A DNA stretch of 39,410 nucleotides, from positions 1-39,410 of the forward strand of contig NZ_SCMK01000035.1 in the NCBI RefSeq assembly GCF_005503355.1, read 5' to 3'. The DNA is from Sphingomonas sp. 1F27F7B. Its GTDB lineage: Bacteria > Pseudomonadota > Alphaproteobacteria > Sphingomonadales > Sphingomonadaceae. The number at the start of each line of letters is the position of its first letter. Position 1 is the first letter of the stretch. The notes under the pieces are model-generated. The model made no database searches and was not told the origin of the DNA. It saw nothing but the letters and a program-made list of their open reading frames with translations. Positions 7,334 to 14,895 of the stretch are shown here, piece by piece. A program made the position numbers and the translations under genes.

Positions 7334-7578
7334 CGCCGCCAGCTTTTAGCCATCGCGCGCGCGAATCCAACCGAGTTGGTGCGATTTTCAGACGTTTCCT
7401 TCGTGAAAGGCAAATAGGAAAAATTGGTCGCAGCCGGCTGGGAATCCAGCCGAAATGGCTTTCCCTTCCCCCTCCGGATCACTCGCGATTCCGGGCCTGG
7501 CCGAACCGCCATGGTGCGCTTCCTTCCCCCGACATGACGAGCATAGTAACGTACTGACAACGAAGGGGGAGAGGCGAT

Positions 7579-9393
7579 ATGCGTAATAGCCGCGATAGCT
7601 GCGTGATTTTCGCACTTGCCATGATCGCCATGCCCGTGAACGCCGTGGCGCAGAGCGCGGACCCCGCCCATCAGGACACAGCGATCGTGGTGCAGGGCCA
7701 GCGCGATCGGGCCAGCAATTGGCATCAGGCCGAGACCGATCATGTCGTGGTGATCAGCGACGGCAGCGAGAAGGAACTGGTCCGGATCGCGCACGATCTG
7801 GAACGGCTCCATTTTCTCCTGTCGGTGCTGCTGAATCGCGTCGACAAGCCGGATGTCACGCGCAAGCTCCGCGTCACGCTGGTCGGCGACGGCGCCGAGT
7901 TCGACGCCATGGACCTCAGGAATCTGCGATATTCGCCCGGCCCTTACAGCCGCGCCTTCCCCGATCCCACTTATTATGACCCGCGCGAGGATGGGGCGGT
8001 GTTCGCCGCGACTCGCTTCGATCGGAAGGCAGTGCTCGAACGCGGCACCGGCCTTGCCGGCATCCTGCCCGACCTGGTGCGTGCCACGGCACCGGCCGCC
8101 GCGGAGGCACCCGGCGCGTCGGCGGAAAATCCGGGGATGGGCGCCGCACTATCGGCCGGCCAGGCCGGCGCGATGGCGCGGTTCGGTCGCGACGATCCGT
8201 TGGCCATCGCGGTGAACGAAACGGCGATACCGATATCGGCGGAGGGGCGCATCCGTGCCGGCTATGCCCGCCATTTCCTGCTCAGCTATTTCCCCAATGC
8301 CTATCCGCGCTGGTATGTCGATGGGTTCGGCGAGATCTTCGCGACCCTCGCCACGGAAGGCGCCGCCAGGATGGAATATGGCCGGGCGCCCGAAGGCTAT
8401 CGCAAGGTGCTCGATCGCTATCGGCGATATCCGGTCGCCGACATACTGACCGGCCGCTATCTGGCGGATCGCGACGCCGGCGAGCGCTGGACGCCGTTCC
8501 ACGCCTGGGCGCTCACCCATATGCTGTTCTTCTCGAACGAACGGCGAGGCCAGCTCCATGCCTATCTCGCGACGATCGCCGCGGGCGGCTCGATGGAACG
8601 GGCGGCGGCAGCATTCGGCGACCTCGACAAGCTGCAGGGCGAACTGGTCGCCTATGGCCGGGGCAAGCTGCCCTATGAGCAGATGTCCTATCCCGCCGAC
8701 CGCGCGGCCGAACCGATCGTCCGGCGATTGAGCGAAGGCGAAGCGGCATTCGTCAAGGGGCGGCTCCAGCTCGGTACCCGTGTCGAGATCCCGGTGGCTT
8801 CCACGGACCCGAAGGCGGGCAAGCGGCGCGCCACGGCCCTTGCGCGCCGGGAAAGCTGGCTGGGCGGCCTGCGCCGGGATGCCGCGCGCTATTCCGCCAA
8901 TCTCGACGCCCAGCTCCTGCTCGCCGAAGCCGAGTGCCGCAGCGGCAACATGGCGGAATGCGGCACGGCCGCCGCCAGGGCCTTGGTCGTGGCGCCGGAC
9001 AATGCCGACGCGCTCGCCTGGCAGGGTAGCGCACAAGCTGGGCTCGCGCTCGCCGGGCCGGCCAGCGAGCGTCCGAACCGGCTCAAGGCCGCGCGAAGCA
9101 CGATCGCCCGCGCCAATCGCGCCGACAGCGAGAACCCGTTGCCGCTCCTCGCCTATTATCGCAGCTTCGCCGAGGCTGGCGAGCCCGCGCCCGACATAGC
9201 GATCGAAGGCTTGATGAAGGCGGCCGACACCGTTCCCGCCGCCTCGGGCTCCAGGCTGTTGCTGGGCGAGGCGTTCGCGAGACGCGGCAATGTCGGCGCG
9301 GCGCGCGGCGCGCTGATCCCGGTGGCCAACGGCCCCTATGAAACCCCCGAATCGGCGCCCGCCCGCTCGCTGCTCGCCAAGCTCGGGGAATAG
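7579..9393 (+). CDS. Secreted peptidase-MA-like protein with TPR-type C-terminus, zinc motif missing
   Basis: This 604-residue protein has a signal peptide (residues 1-24, ending NAVAQ). The next part (about 48-260) starts with HVVVISDGSEKELVRIAHDL and is laid out like peptidase-MA/DUF1570 proteins, including a PRWYVDGFGEIFA segment (243-255) resembling the family's W-(V/L)-x-E-G-xA-E helix. At the expected HExxH position it has YARHFLL (229-235), so the zinc site looks incomplete. The C-terminal 200 residues are Ala-rich helical repeats (LLLAEAECRSGNMAECGTAA and similar), consistent with TPRs. GGGGAGAGG lies before ATG 7579. It stands alone, divergent from the LuxR-type gene and ending at a bidirectional terminator. 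Confidence 0.65.
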   Translation: MRNSRDSCVIFALAMIAMPVNAVAQSADPAHQDTAIVVQGQRDRASNWHQAETDHVVVISDGSEKELVRIAHDLERLHFLLSVLLNRVDKPDVTRKLRVTLVGDGAEFDAMDLRNLRYSPGPYSRAFPDPTYYDPREDGAVFAATRFDRKAVLERGTGLAGILPDLVRATAPAAAEAPGASAENPGMGAALSAGQAGAMARFGRDDPLAIAVNETAIPISAEGRIRAGYARHFLLSYFPNAYPRWYVDGFGEIFATLATEGAARMEYGRAPEGYRKVLDRYRRYPVADILTGRYLADRDAGERWTPFHAWALTHMLFFSNERRGQLHAYLATIAAGGSMERAAAAFGDLDKLQGELVAYGRGKLPYEQMSYPADRAAEPIVRRLSEGEAAFVKGRLQLGTRVEIPVASTDPKAGKRRATALARRESWLGGLRRDAARYSANLDAQLLLAEAECRSGNMAECGTAAARALVVAPDNADALAWQGSAQAGLALAGPASERPNRLKAARSTIARANRADSENPLPLLAYYRSFAEAGEPAPDIAIEGLMKAADTVPAASGSRLLLGEAFARRGNVGAARGALIPVANGPYETPESAPARSLLAKLGE

Positions 9394-9531
9394 AAGGGCG
9401 ATCGTAGCGATTGCAGGCTTGGCCGATCCGGCCGAGCGGCCGCTGCGGAACAAACCCTTCCTCGCAGGGGAATTGCGGCAAACGCCGCGATCACCCACGG
9501 GTGCGTTTGCAATCGATACGGTCACCAAGGG

Positions 9532-9566
9532 AAAGGGGCCGGGGAACTGCGCCCCCGGCCCCTTTT
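9532..9566. terminator. Bidirectional terminator
   Basis: A 13-base-pair stem (9532-9544 with 9553-9565) is flanked by A-run and T-run, between the convergent TPR-protein and TonB-receptor genes. An additional inverted repeat (GCAAACGC at 9478-9485 with GCGTTTGC at 9503-9510) lies just upstream with a nested CACCC/GGGTG pairing. Confidence 0.9.
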
Positions 9567-9579
9567 CCGGCCTTGCTCG

Positions 9580-12150
9580 TCAGAAACCCGACGAGAAGGT
9601 CAGGAACCACTGGCGCGGCGGGATCGGATAGGCCGAATAGCTGTTGGTCGCCGAGCCGACCGAGAGCGTCGACACGCCCTTGATGTCGCCCAGGTTGGTG
9701 ACGTTCAGGCTCAGCTGCGCCTTCTTCATGCCCAGCCGCTCGGCCGGCAGGTCCACGCCGACGCGCAGCGAGGCGAGGAAATAGGAGCCGACGCTGGCGT
9801 CGTTGGAGAAGGTCGCATAGCGCTTGCCAACATAGTCGCCGACCAGCTGCGCCTCGACCGGACCGACATTGAGCGTCGCGACGGTCTTGTTCATCCACTT
9901 CGGCGTGCCGGGCAGCTGCTTGCCGCAAGTCGGGACGACGCCGCCCGAGACCACATAGCCGCCGATGCAGCTGTTGGTCGCGCCGCCGATGCCGGTCGCC
10001 GCCGAGCTATAGTCGCTCCGGTATTTGGAGAGATTGTACGAAGTGGCGTTGTAGAAGGAGAAGGCCCGGCCGAAGCGCAGGGTGAACGCCGCGTCGACAC
10101 CATTGGTACGCACGTCGCCGACATTGACCAGGATCGAAGTGCCGCCGGCGATCTGGCCGCCCGCGATACCGCCCGGGTTGGTCGAGATCGCCAGCAGACG
10201 GTCGCTGAAATCGACGCGATAATAGTTGACCTGCGCTTCGAGCCCGACGCCGCCGCCGAAGCTGCGATGCGTGCGCAGGCCGGCCTCATAGGTCCAGCTG
10301 CTTTCCGGCTTGCCGTCGGTGGCAAAGGCATTGAACGCCGCCTGGCTGCCCGTGAACCACGGGCCGCCGCCGCCGGCCAGATATGCCTGATACTGGCGCA
10401 GGTTCTTCTGGACGTTGAAATAGACTTCCTCGTGCCCGTTGAAGTCCCAGGTCGCGCCGACCGCCGGCAGGAACCATTTGAGCGTGTTGATCTTGCCCTC
10501 GGGCAAGCCGCCGGTCAGGCCCGAGAGCGAGCCCAGCCGGGGCTGCACGGGGAACCAGCCATTGGCCCATTGCGCACTGGTCTTGAAGCCGAACTGGACG
10601 AGCAGCGGCTCGAACACCTGCCAGGTATCCTGGACGTGGAGCTGCAGCTGGTTGATCCGCGCCTCGCCCTGATATTGGGTGAACAGCGGCTGCATCACTT
10701 CGAGCGGGCGGATATAGGGCGTGCTCAGCGACGGGTTGCCGGCGGGAACGGCATACCAGCGGCGCCACTGGGTGGTGCTGTTGTGCTCGAACCAGCCGCC
10801 GAGCTCGATCTTGTGATCGCCCAGTTCGGCGGTGAGCGAGGAGATCGCGCCGCCGCGGTCGATGCGATATTCGGTGGTGCGAGTGATCATGCCCGAGCCG
10901 CCGGTCGCCGCGACCAGCGCGGCGCCGGCCGCCGCCAGCTGCGCGTCGGTGCGCGCGGTGCAGGCAGCCGGACGAACGCCATTGCCGTTGGCGGCAAAGC
11001 GGCAATTGGTCGGCAGGCTGGCATAGCCCGGGTCGAGATAGGGCTGCGCGGTCGTGATCGACTGGCCGAGCGGGCCGGCGACGACACCGGCACCGTCATT
11101 GTGATGATAGTAGATCGTGTTGGTCAGGCTGACATTGTCGGCGATCTTCGCCTCATACCGCGCATAGGTCAGGTAATCCGTGCGCTGCGCGTCCGAATAA
11201 TAGTTGCGGTAGTTGCCGCCCTGCGCCGCGGGCGAGTTGCCGAGCGCGTTGATGTAGCTGCGATAGCCGTCGAAGTCCGAATAGAAGAACGGCTTGGTAT
11301 AGGGCGTGTAGAGCTGCACCGCGGTGGCCGTGGCAGGCGGCGTCGGCTTGAAGAAGACGGTGGCGTCCTCGTTCGGCTGGGTCATGTCGTTATAGTCGAA
11401 ATAGAGCGTCAGCTTGCCGACCGAATCGTCATGGACGAACTTGGCATTGGCCTGCCAGCCGCCCTGCCAGCCGTTGAAGTCCCAGGCCTTCGCCTTCTGG
11501 CGCGTGACCGCGAGATAGCCCGCATTGGTGGCGCCCGCGCCGAAACTGCCCGTGTCGAGGCGCAGGAAGGTGCGCGAGGTGTTGTAGCTGCCCACCGTCT
11601 GGTTGGCGGTCACGCCGAACATCCGGGTGGGATCGGACGAATAGGTCTCGATCGTGCCGCCAAGATTGCTGTTCGACGCAGTGGCCAGATCGCCGGCACC
11701 CGTCGCCACGATCACGCGGGCGACATTCTCCGAGATCACGGCGCGCTGCGGCGAAAGGCCGTTGTAGTTGCCGTAGCTCTGGTCGCCGAGCGGGATGCCG
11801 TCCATCGTGTAGCCGAGCTGGTTGCCGGCGAAGCCATGGATGAAGATCTGGGCGTTCTGCTCGTTGTTCCCCCAGGGATCGGCAGTGACGTAGAGCACGC
11901 CGGGCAGCGTCTGGATCGCCTTGAGCGGCGAGACGCCGGGCAGGATCTTCTGGATCTCGCTTTGCGGAATCGCCGTCGCCGAGCGAGTCTGCTTGGCGGT
12001 GACGAGGATCGCTTCGTCGCCGGCATTCTCGGGCGCATTATCGCCGGCGGCGGGCCGAGCCTGATCCTGGGCCTGTGCAGGCGCGGCCATTGCGGCGGCA
12101 GCGAGAACGGCGGCGCAAACGGTGGCGCGAAGCATGTGGCGAACGGTCAT
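9580..12150 (-). CDS. TonB-dependent outer-membrane receptor
   Basis: The 856-residue protein has a signal peptide (1-27, APAQA) and a TonB box-like EAILVTAK (46-53). A plug domain follows (about 57-170, with LPGVLYVTADPWG, IFIHGFAGNQLGYTMDGIP and SNLGGTIETYS). A large beta-barrel rich in Tyr and Asn ends in the outer-membrane C-terminal Phe (WFLTFSSGF). It would import a substrate using ExbBD-TonB energy. No transport partner or substrate-specific enzyme is adjacent, so the substrate cannot be assigned; the plug resembles CirA/Fiu-like and carbohydrate receptors in general. GGGGGG lies a few bases before ATG 12150. Confidence 0.92.
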   Translation of the reverse strand: MTVRHMLRATVCAAVLAAAAMAAPAQAQDQARPAAGDNAPENAGDEAILVTAKQTRSATAIPQSEIQKILPGVSPLKAIQTLPGVLYVTADPWGNNEQNAQIFIHGFAGNQLGYTMDGIPLGDQSYGNYNGLSPQRAVISENVARVIVATGAGDLATASNSNLGGTIETYSSDPTRMFGVTANQTVGSYNTSRTFLRLDTGSFGAGATNAGYLAVTRQKAKAWDFNGWQGGWQANAKFVHDDSVGKLTLYFDYNDMTQPNEDATVFFKPTPPATATAVQLYTPYTKPFFYSDFDGYRSYINALGNSPAAQGGNYRNYYSDAQRTDYLTYARYEAKIADNVSLTNTIYYHHNDGAGVVAGPLGQSITTAQPYLDPGYASLPTNCRFAANGNGVRPAACTARTDAQLAAAGAALVAATGGSGMITRTTEYRIDRGGAISSLTAELGDHKIELGGWFEHNSTTQWRRWYAVPAGNPSLSTPYIRPLEVMQPLFTQYQGEARINQLQLHVQDTWQVFEPLLVQFGFKTSAQWANGWFPVQPRLGSLSGLTGGLPEGKINTLKWFLPAVGATWDFNGHEEVYFNVQKNLRQYQAYLAGGGGPWFTGSQAAFNAFATDGKPESSWTYEAGLRTHRSFGGGVGLEAQVNYYRVDFSDRLLAISTNPGGIAGGQIAGGTSILVNVGDVRTNGVDAAFTLRFGRAFSFYNATSYNLSKYRSDYSSAATGIGGATNSCIGGYVVSGGVVPTCGKQLPGTPKWMNKTVATLNVGPVEAQLVGDYVGKRYATFSNDASVGSYFLASLRVGVDLPAERLGMKKAQLSLNVTNLGDIKGVSTLSVGSATNSYSAYPIPPRQWFLTFSSGF

Positions 12151-12220
12151 TATACCCCCCTGGAGTCACGGCGTCGTTGCGCCGCAGCATCGCCGCCTAG
12201 GCCGGGTATGTGGCAGTCCT

Positions 12221-12248
12221 ATTGTAGTTCGATGAAACATCCGAGAAA
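12221..12248 (-). promoter_or_regulatory. Candidate promoter of the TonB-dependent receptor
   Basis: On the - strand TTTCTC (12248-12243), 16 bases, TACAAT (12226-12221) precede the receptor by about 70 bases. The -35 region is embedded in three imperfect direct repeats of CCGRGAAAT/CCGGAGA (12241-12269), possible operator half-sites. Confidence 0.45.
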
Positions 12249-12387
12249 TCCCGGAGAAATGCCGGAGACGATCCGCGTCGCGCCCGAGGCGCGGAGGATG
12301 CGTTCGGTTGACTTATCCACAAATATCGCTATTGGCGCGCCTTCCTCCTTCGGGAGGAGACCGTCCGAGACAGCAAGCGCGGGGGAT

Positions 12388-12556
12388 TTGCCCTGCTTAA
12401 TCTCTTGCCTAGACGGGGACAGATTTTCACCGGCGTCTCCGCATGCGGAGCGCGCGGGTCATGCCCAGGGATAACCGGGCACGACGATCCTTCCCCTCGG
12501 ACATTTTGTAACCGGGCATTTCCCGCAAGGGAGAAGCTCATAACGAGGAGACCGGC
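12388..12556 (+). promoter_or_regulatory. Promoter and structured leader of rplJ-rplL
   Basis: The 406-base gap between the divergent TonB receptor and rplJ contains no gene. TTGCCC (12388-12393), 16 bases, TAGACG (12410-12415) is the best promoter. The leader then holds a perfect 14-base palindrome (12437-12450) and two copies of TAACCGGGCA (12472-12481 and 12509-12518). A TGCCC (12462-12466) can pair with either copy. A CGGG/CCCG hairpin at 12513-12525 lies just before the ribosome binding site GAGGAG (12545-12550). In many bacteria L10-(L7/L12)n represses rplJL by binding such a leader; assigning that role here is inference. Confidence 0.55.
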
Positions 12557-13072
12557 ATGGATCGTTCCCAAAAGGCTGACGCCGTTGCCGAGCTGAACCG
12601 CACCTTTGGCGAGGTCGGCGTGGTGGTCATCACCCGCAACCTCGGGATGACCGTCAAGCAGTCGACGGACCTCCGTAACAAGATGCGCGAGGCCGGCGCG
12701 AGCTACAAGGTCTCGAAGAACAAGCTTGCCAAGATCGCTGCCGACGGCACCGATTACGCGGCGATCGCCGACCTGCTGACGGGTCCGACGGCGCTCGCCA
12801 CTTCGATCGACCCCGTGGCTGCGGCCAAGGTGGCGGTCGATTTCGCCAAGACGACCGACAAGCTCGAGATCGTCGGCGGCGCAATGGGCAAGCAGGTGCT
12901 CGACCAGGAAGGCATCAAGGCGCTCGCCTCGCTGCCGTCGCTGGACGAACTGCGCGGCAAGCTCGTGGGCCTCATCGCCGCTCCGGCGACCAAGCTCGCG
13001 ACTGTCACCCAGGCACCGGCAGCGCAGCTCGCGCGCGTCTTCGGCGCTTATGCGGCCAAGGACGCCGCGTAA
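12557..13072 (+). CDS. rplJ: 50S ribosomal protein L10
   Basis: This 171-residue protein begins MDRSQKADAVAELN and shows the L10 N-terminal RNA-binding domain (VVITRNLGMTVKQSTDLRNK, KVSKNKLAKIA), followed by the C-terminal helix that carries L7/L12 dimers. It links the L7/L12 stalk to 23S rRNA and usually controls its own operon through the leader. GAGGAG is six bases before ATG 12557. rplL follows after 54 bases. Confidence 0.98.
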   Translation: MDRSQKADAVAELNRTFGEVGVVVITRNLGMTVKQSTDLRNKMREAGASYKVSKNKLAKIAADGTDYAAIADLLTGPTALATSIDPVAAAKVAVDFAKTTDKLEIVGGAMGKQVLDQEGIKALASLPSLDELRGKLVGLIAAPATKLATVTQAPAAQLARVFGAYAAKDAA

Positions 13073-13126
13073 GCGGATCTTGCAAGATTATTTATCCCGA
13101 AACATCTGATTTGATTGGAGTTTATC

Positions 13127-13504
13127 ATGGCTGACCTTAACGCGCTTGTTGACCAGCTTTCGGAGCTGACCGTTCTCGAGGCCGCTGAGCTCTCGAAGCT
13201 TCTCGAAGAGAAGTGGGGCGTCTCGGCCGCCGCTGCCGTCGCCGTTGCCGGCCCGGCCGCCGGTGGCCCGGCTGCCCCGGCCGCCGAAGAGAAGACCGAG
13301 TTCGACGTGATCCTCACCGGCGACGGTGGCAAGAAGATCAACGTCATCAAGGAAGTCCGCGCCATCACCGGCCTGGGCCTGACCGAAGCCAAGACCCTCG
13401 TGGAATCGGCTCCGAAGGCCGTCAAGGAAGGCGTCAACAAGGACGAGGCCGAGAAGATCAAGAAGCAGCTCGAGGAAGCCGGCGCGACCGTCGAGGTCAA
13501 GTAA
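13127..13504 (+). CDS. rplL: 50S ribosomal protein L7/L12
   Basis: This 125-residue protein has an N-terminal dimerisation helix (MADLNALVDQLSELTVLEA), an Ala/Pro/Gly hinge (about 37-53) and the factor-binding C-terminal domain (TEFDVILTGDGGKKINVIKE, ITGLGLTEAKTLVESAP). It recruits translational GTPases. GGAG is six bases before ATG 13127. The transcript ends at a strong terminator after rplL, not reading into rpoB, which lies 11 kb away. Confidence 0.98.
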   Translation: MADLNALVDQLSELTVLEAAELSKLLEEKWGVSAAAAVAVAGPAAGGPAAPAAEEKTEFDVILTGDGGKKINVIKEVRAITGLGLTEAKTLVESAPKAVKEGVNKDEAEKIKKQLEEAGATVEVK

Positions 13505-13539
13505 GCTTCTCAGCTTCTCGCCACTCGGCGAACAGATCA

Positions 13540-13572
13540 GGGCGGTCCGGCAACGGGCCGCCCTTTTCCTTT
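13540..13572 (+). terminator. Terminator after rplL
   Basis: A nine-base-pair GC stem (13540-13548 with 13555-13563) closes a six-base loop and is followed by TTTTCCTTT. The same tail TTTTCCTTTG follows the rplA terminator. Confidence 0.9.
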
Positions 13573-13579
13573 GGGCGAC

Positions 13580-14776
13580 TCAGGCGGCGGCCACTTGCCT
13601 GGCGAAATAGCGATTGGCCGCCAGCGGCCCGGCCGGCGCCGGCCGGTCGAGCCAGATCGGGCCGAGCTTGCCGCCCTGCCCCGCCGTGCCGAGCATGAAG
13701 TCGGCGCCGAAACGGCGGATGCTCAGGCCGCCGCGCCAGCGCAGGTCGATCAGCACGATCGGAACGAACATCGGCCGGCCGCCGAGCTGGACCACGTTCA
13801 CGCTCGCACGCGGAATGGCGAGGCGCACCGGCATCTGCCCGCCGCCGCCCGCAGGCAGATCGAAGGGCGCGCCGCCCGGCTCGCCCGACGGCCCACCATG
13901 GAAGCCCGCGATCACTTCGTCCTGCCGGGCATGCGCGCTCATCGCCGCGAAGGTTGCGCGGATATTCTCCGCCGAAGCCCCGGAGACGTTGCCGATCAGG
14001 AGCTCGAACTCGAGCAGCACTTCATTCTCGCCGGCGACGATCCGATGCGGATTGAGCGCCAGCTCGAAGGGATCGGTGCCGGACAAGGAGGGCGGTGCCG
14101 GCTGCACGGGCACCGGGAGCGCCCCGGCCGGCCGCGCAGTGCGCTCCAGACCAGGCGGCGTCTGGACCGGCGGCACCGGGATCGACACCGGCTCGGCCTC
14201 GAAGACCTCTTCCTCAGCCTCTTCCCCGCGGCGGCGCAGGAGCAGCCAGCCCCCAAGGCCGAGCAGCGCGGTTCCGCCCGCGCCGGCGAGAGCCCAGATC
14301 CAGGGCGAGGCGGCAGGCGCAGCCACTGGTGCCGGCGCCATGGTCGCGGCCGGCCGAGGCGTCGGCGACGCCGCGGCCTGGGGTGACGGCGCGGCGGTCG
14401 GCAACGGCACCACGACCGCAGCCGGCGTCGGCGCGGCGGCGACGGGAGCAGTTTCATGCGGCACCGGCGTGGCGCGAGCAGCGGGGGTCGCGCGCTGGGC
14501 CGCGGGAGTGGCACGGGCAACCGGCGCGGGAGGCGGCGTCGGCGTCGGCGCGGGTACCGGCGCCGGTGTCGGGCTAGGCGCGGAGCCGATGCTGAATCGC
14601 TCCGGGATCACCCCGGGCAGCTGCTGCGGCCGGACGCTTGGCGGCGGCGTGATGATCGGAGCGGCACTGGGCCGCGGGGTCGGCGCGTCCTGCGCATGCA
14701 CGATGGACGCGGCAAGCGTCGCCGTGGCGAGGCCGCACAGCAACCCGATCCTGAGCCTCCCTGCGTTCACTTCCAT
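13580..14776 (-). CDS. Signal peptide, Pro/Ala-rich linker, membrane helix and Ig-like C-terminal domain (paralogue A)
   Basis: This 398-residue protein has a signal peptide (about 1-28, ending HAQDA). A region of about 135 residues follows that is almost entirely Pro, Ala, Thr and Val. One membrane helix (about 163-182, WIWALAGAGGTALLGLGGWL) is followed by LLRRRGEEAEEE. The C-terminal domain (about 225-380) contains FELALNPHRIVAGENEVLLE and FELLIGNVSGASAENIRATF, a beta-sandwich-like pattern with the phrase seen in CARDB/DUF11-type domains. The Arg cluster after the helix predicts a cytosolic C-terminal domain. ATG 14776 starts the signal peptide. The gene at 22926-24203 has the same architecture and related C-terminal sequence. 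Function unknown. Confidence 0.7.
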   Translation of the reverse strand: MEVNAGRLRIGLLCGLATATLAASIVHAQDAPTPRPSAAPIITPPPSVRPQQLPGVIPERFSIGSAPSPTPAPVPAPTPTPPPAPVARATPAAQRATPAARATPVPHETAPVAAAPTPAAVVVPLPTAAPSPQAAASPTPRPAATMAPAPVAAPAASPWIWALAGAGGTALLGLGGWLLLRRRGEEAEEEVFEAEPVSIPVPPVQTPPGLERTARPAGALPVPVQPAPPSLSGTDPFELALNPHRIVAGENEVLLEFELLIGNVSGASAENIRATFAAMSAHARQDEVIAGFHGGPSGEPGGAPFDLPAGGGGQMPVRLAIPRASVNVVQLGGRPMFVPIVLIDLRWRGGLSIRRFGADFMLGTAGQGGKLGPIWLDRPAPAGPLAANRYFARQVAAA

Positions 14777-14895
14777 TTCCTGGCCCTCAGAAGATGAACG
14801 CCGGCTGCACGCGGCGCCCCGTTCGCCGCATGACGAGGGCGGATTGTCCCTGCCGGCTCCGTCCCTTACAGGGCGAGCCATCTGGGGAGACATTG

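Noticed and set aside
7334..7578. Possible general-stress (EcfG, GGAAC-N16/17-CGTT) promoter near the LuxR-type gene
   Set aside because: GGAAAC occurs on the - strand, but the distance to the nearest CGGTT is wrong; another GGAAC/CGTT pair at 7043-7065 has a 12-base spacer and lies in coding sequence.
10267..12474. 735-codon open frame antisense to the TonB receptor
   Set aside because: Overlaps a complete receptor with signal peptide, plug and C-terminal Phe; the antisense product is Arg/Gly/Ala-rich without domains.
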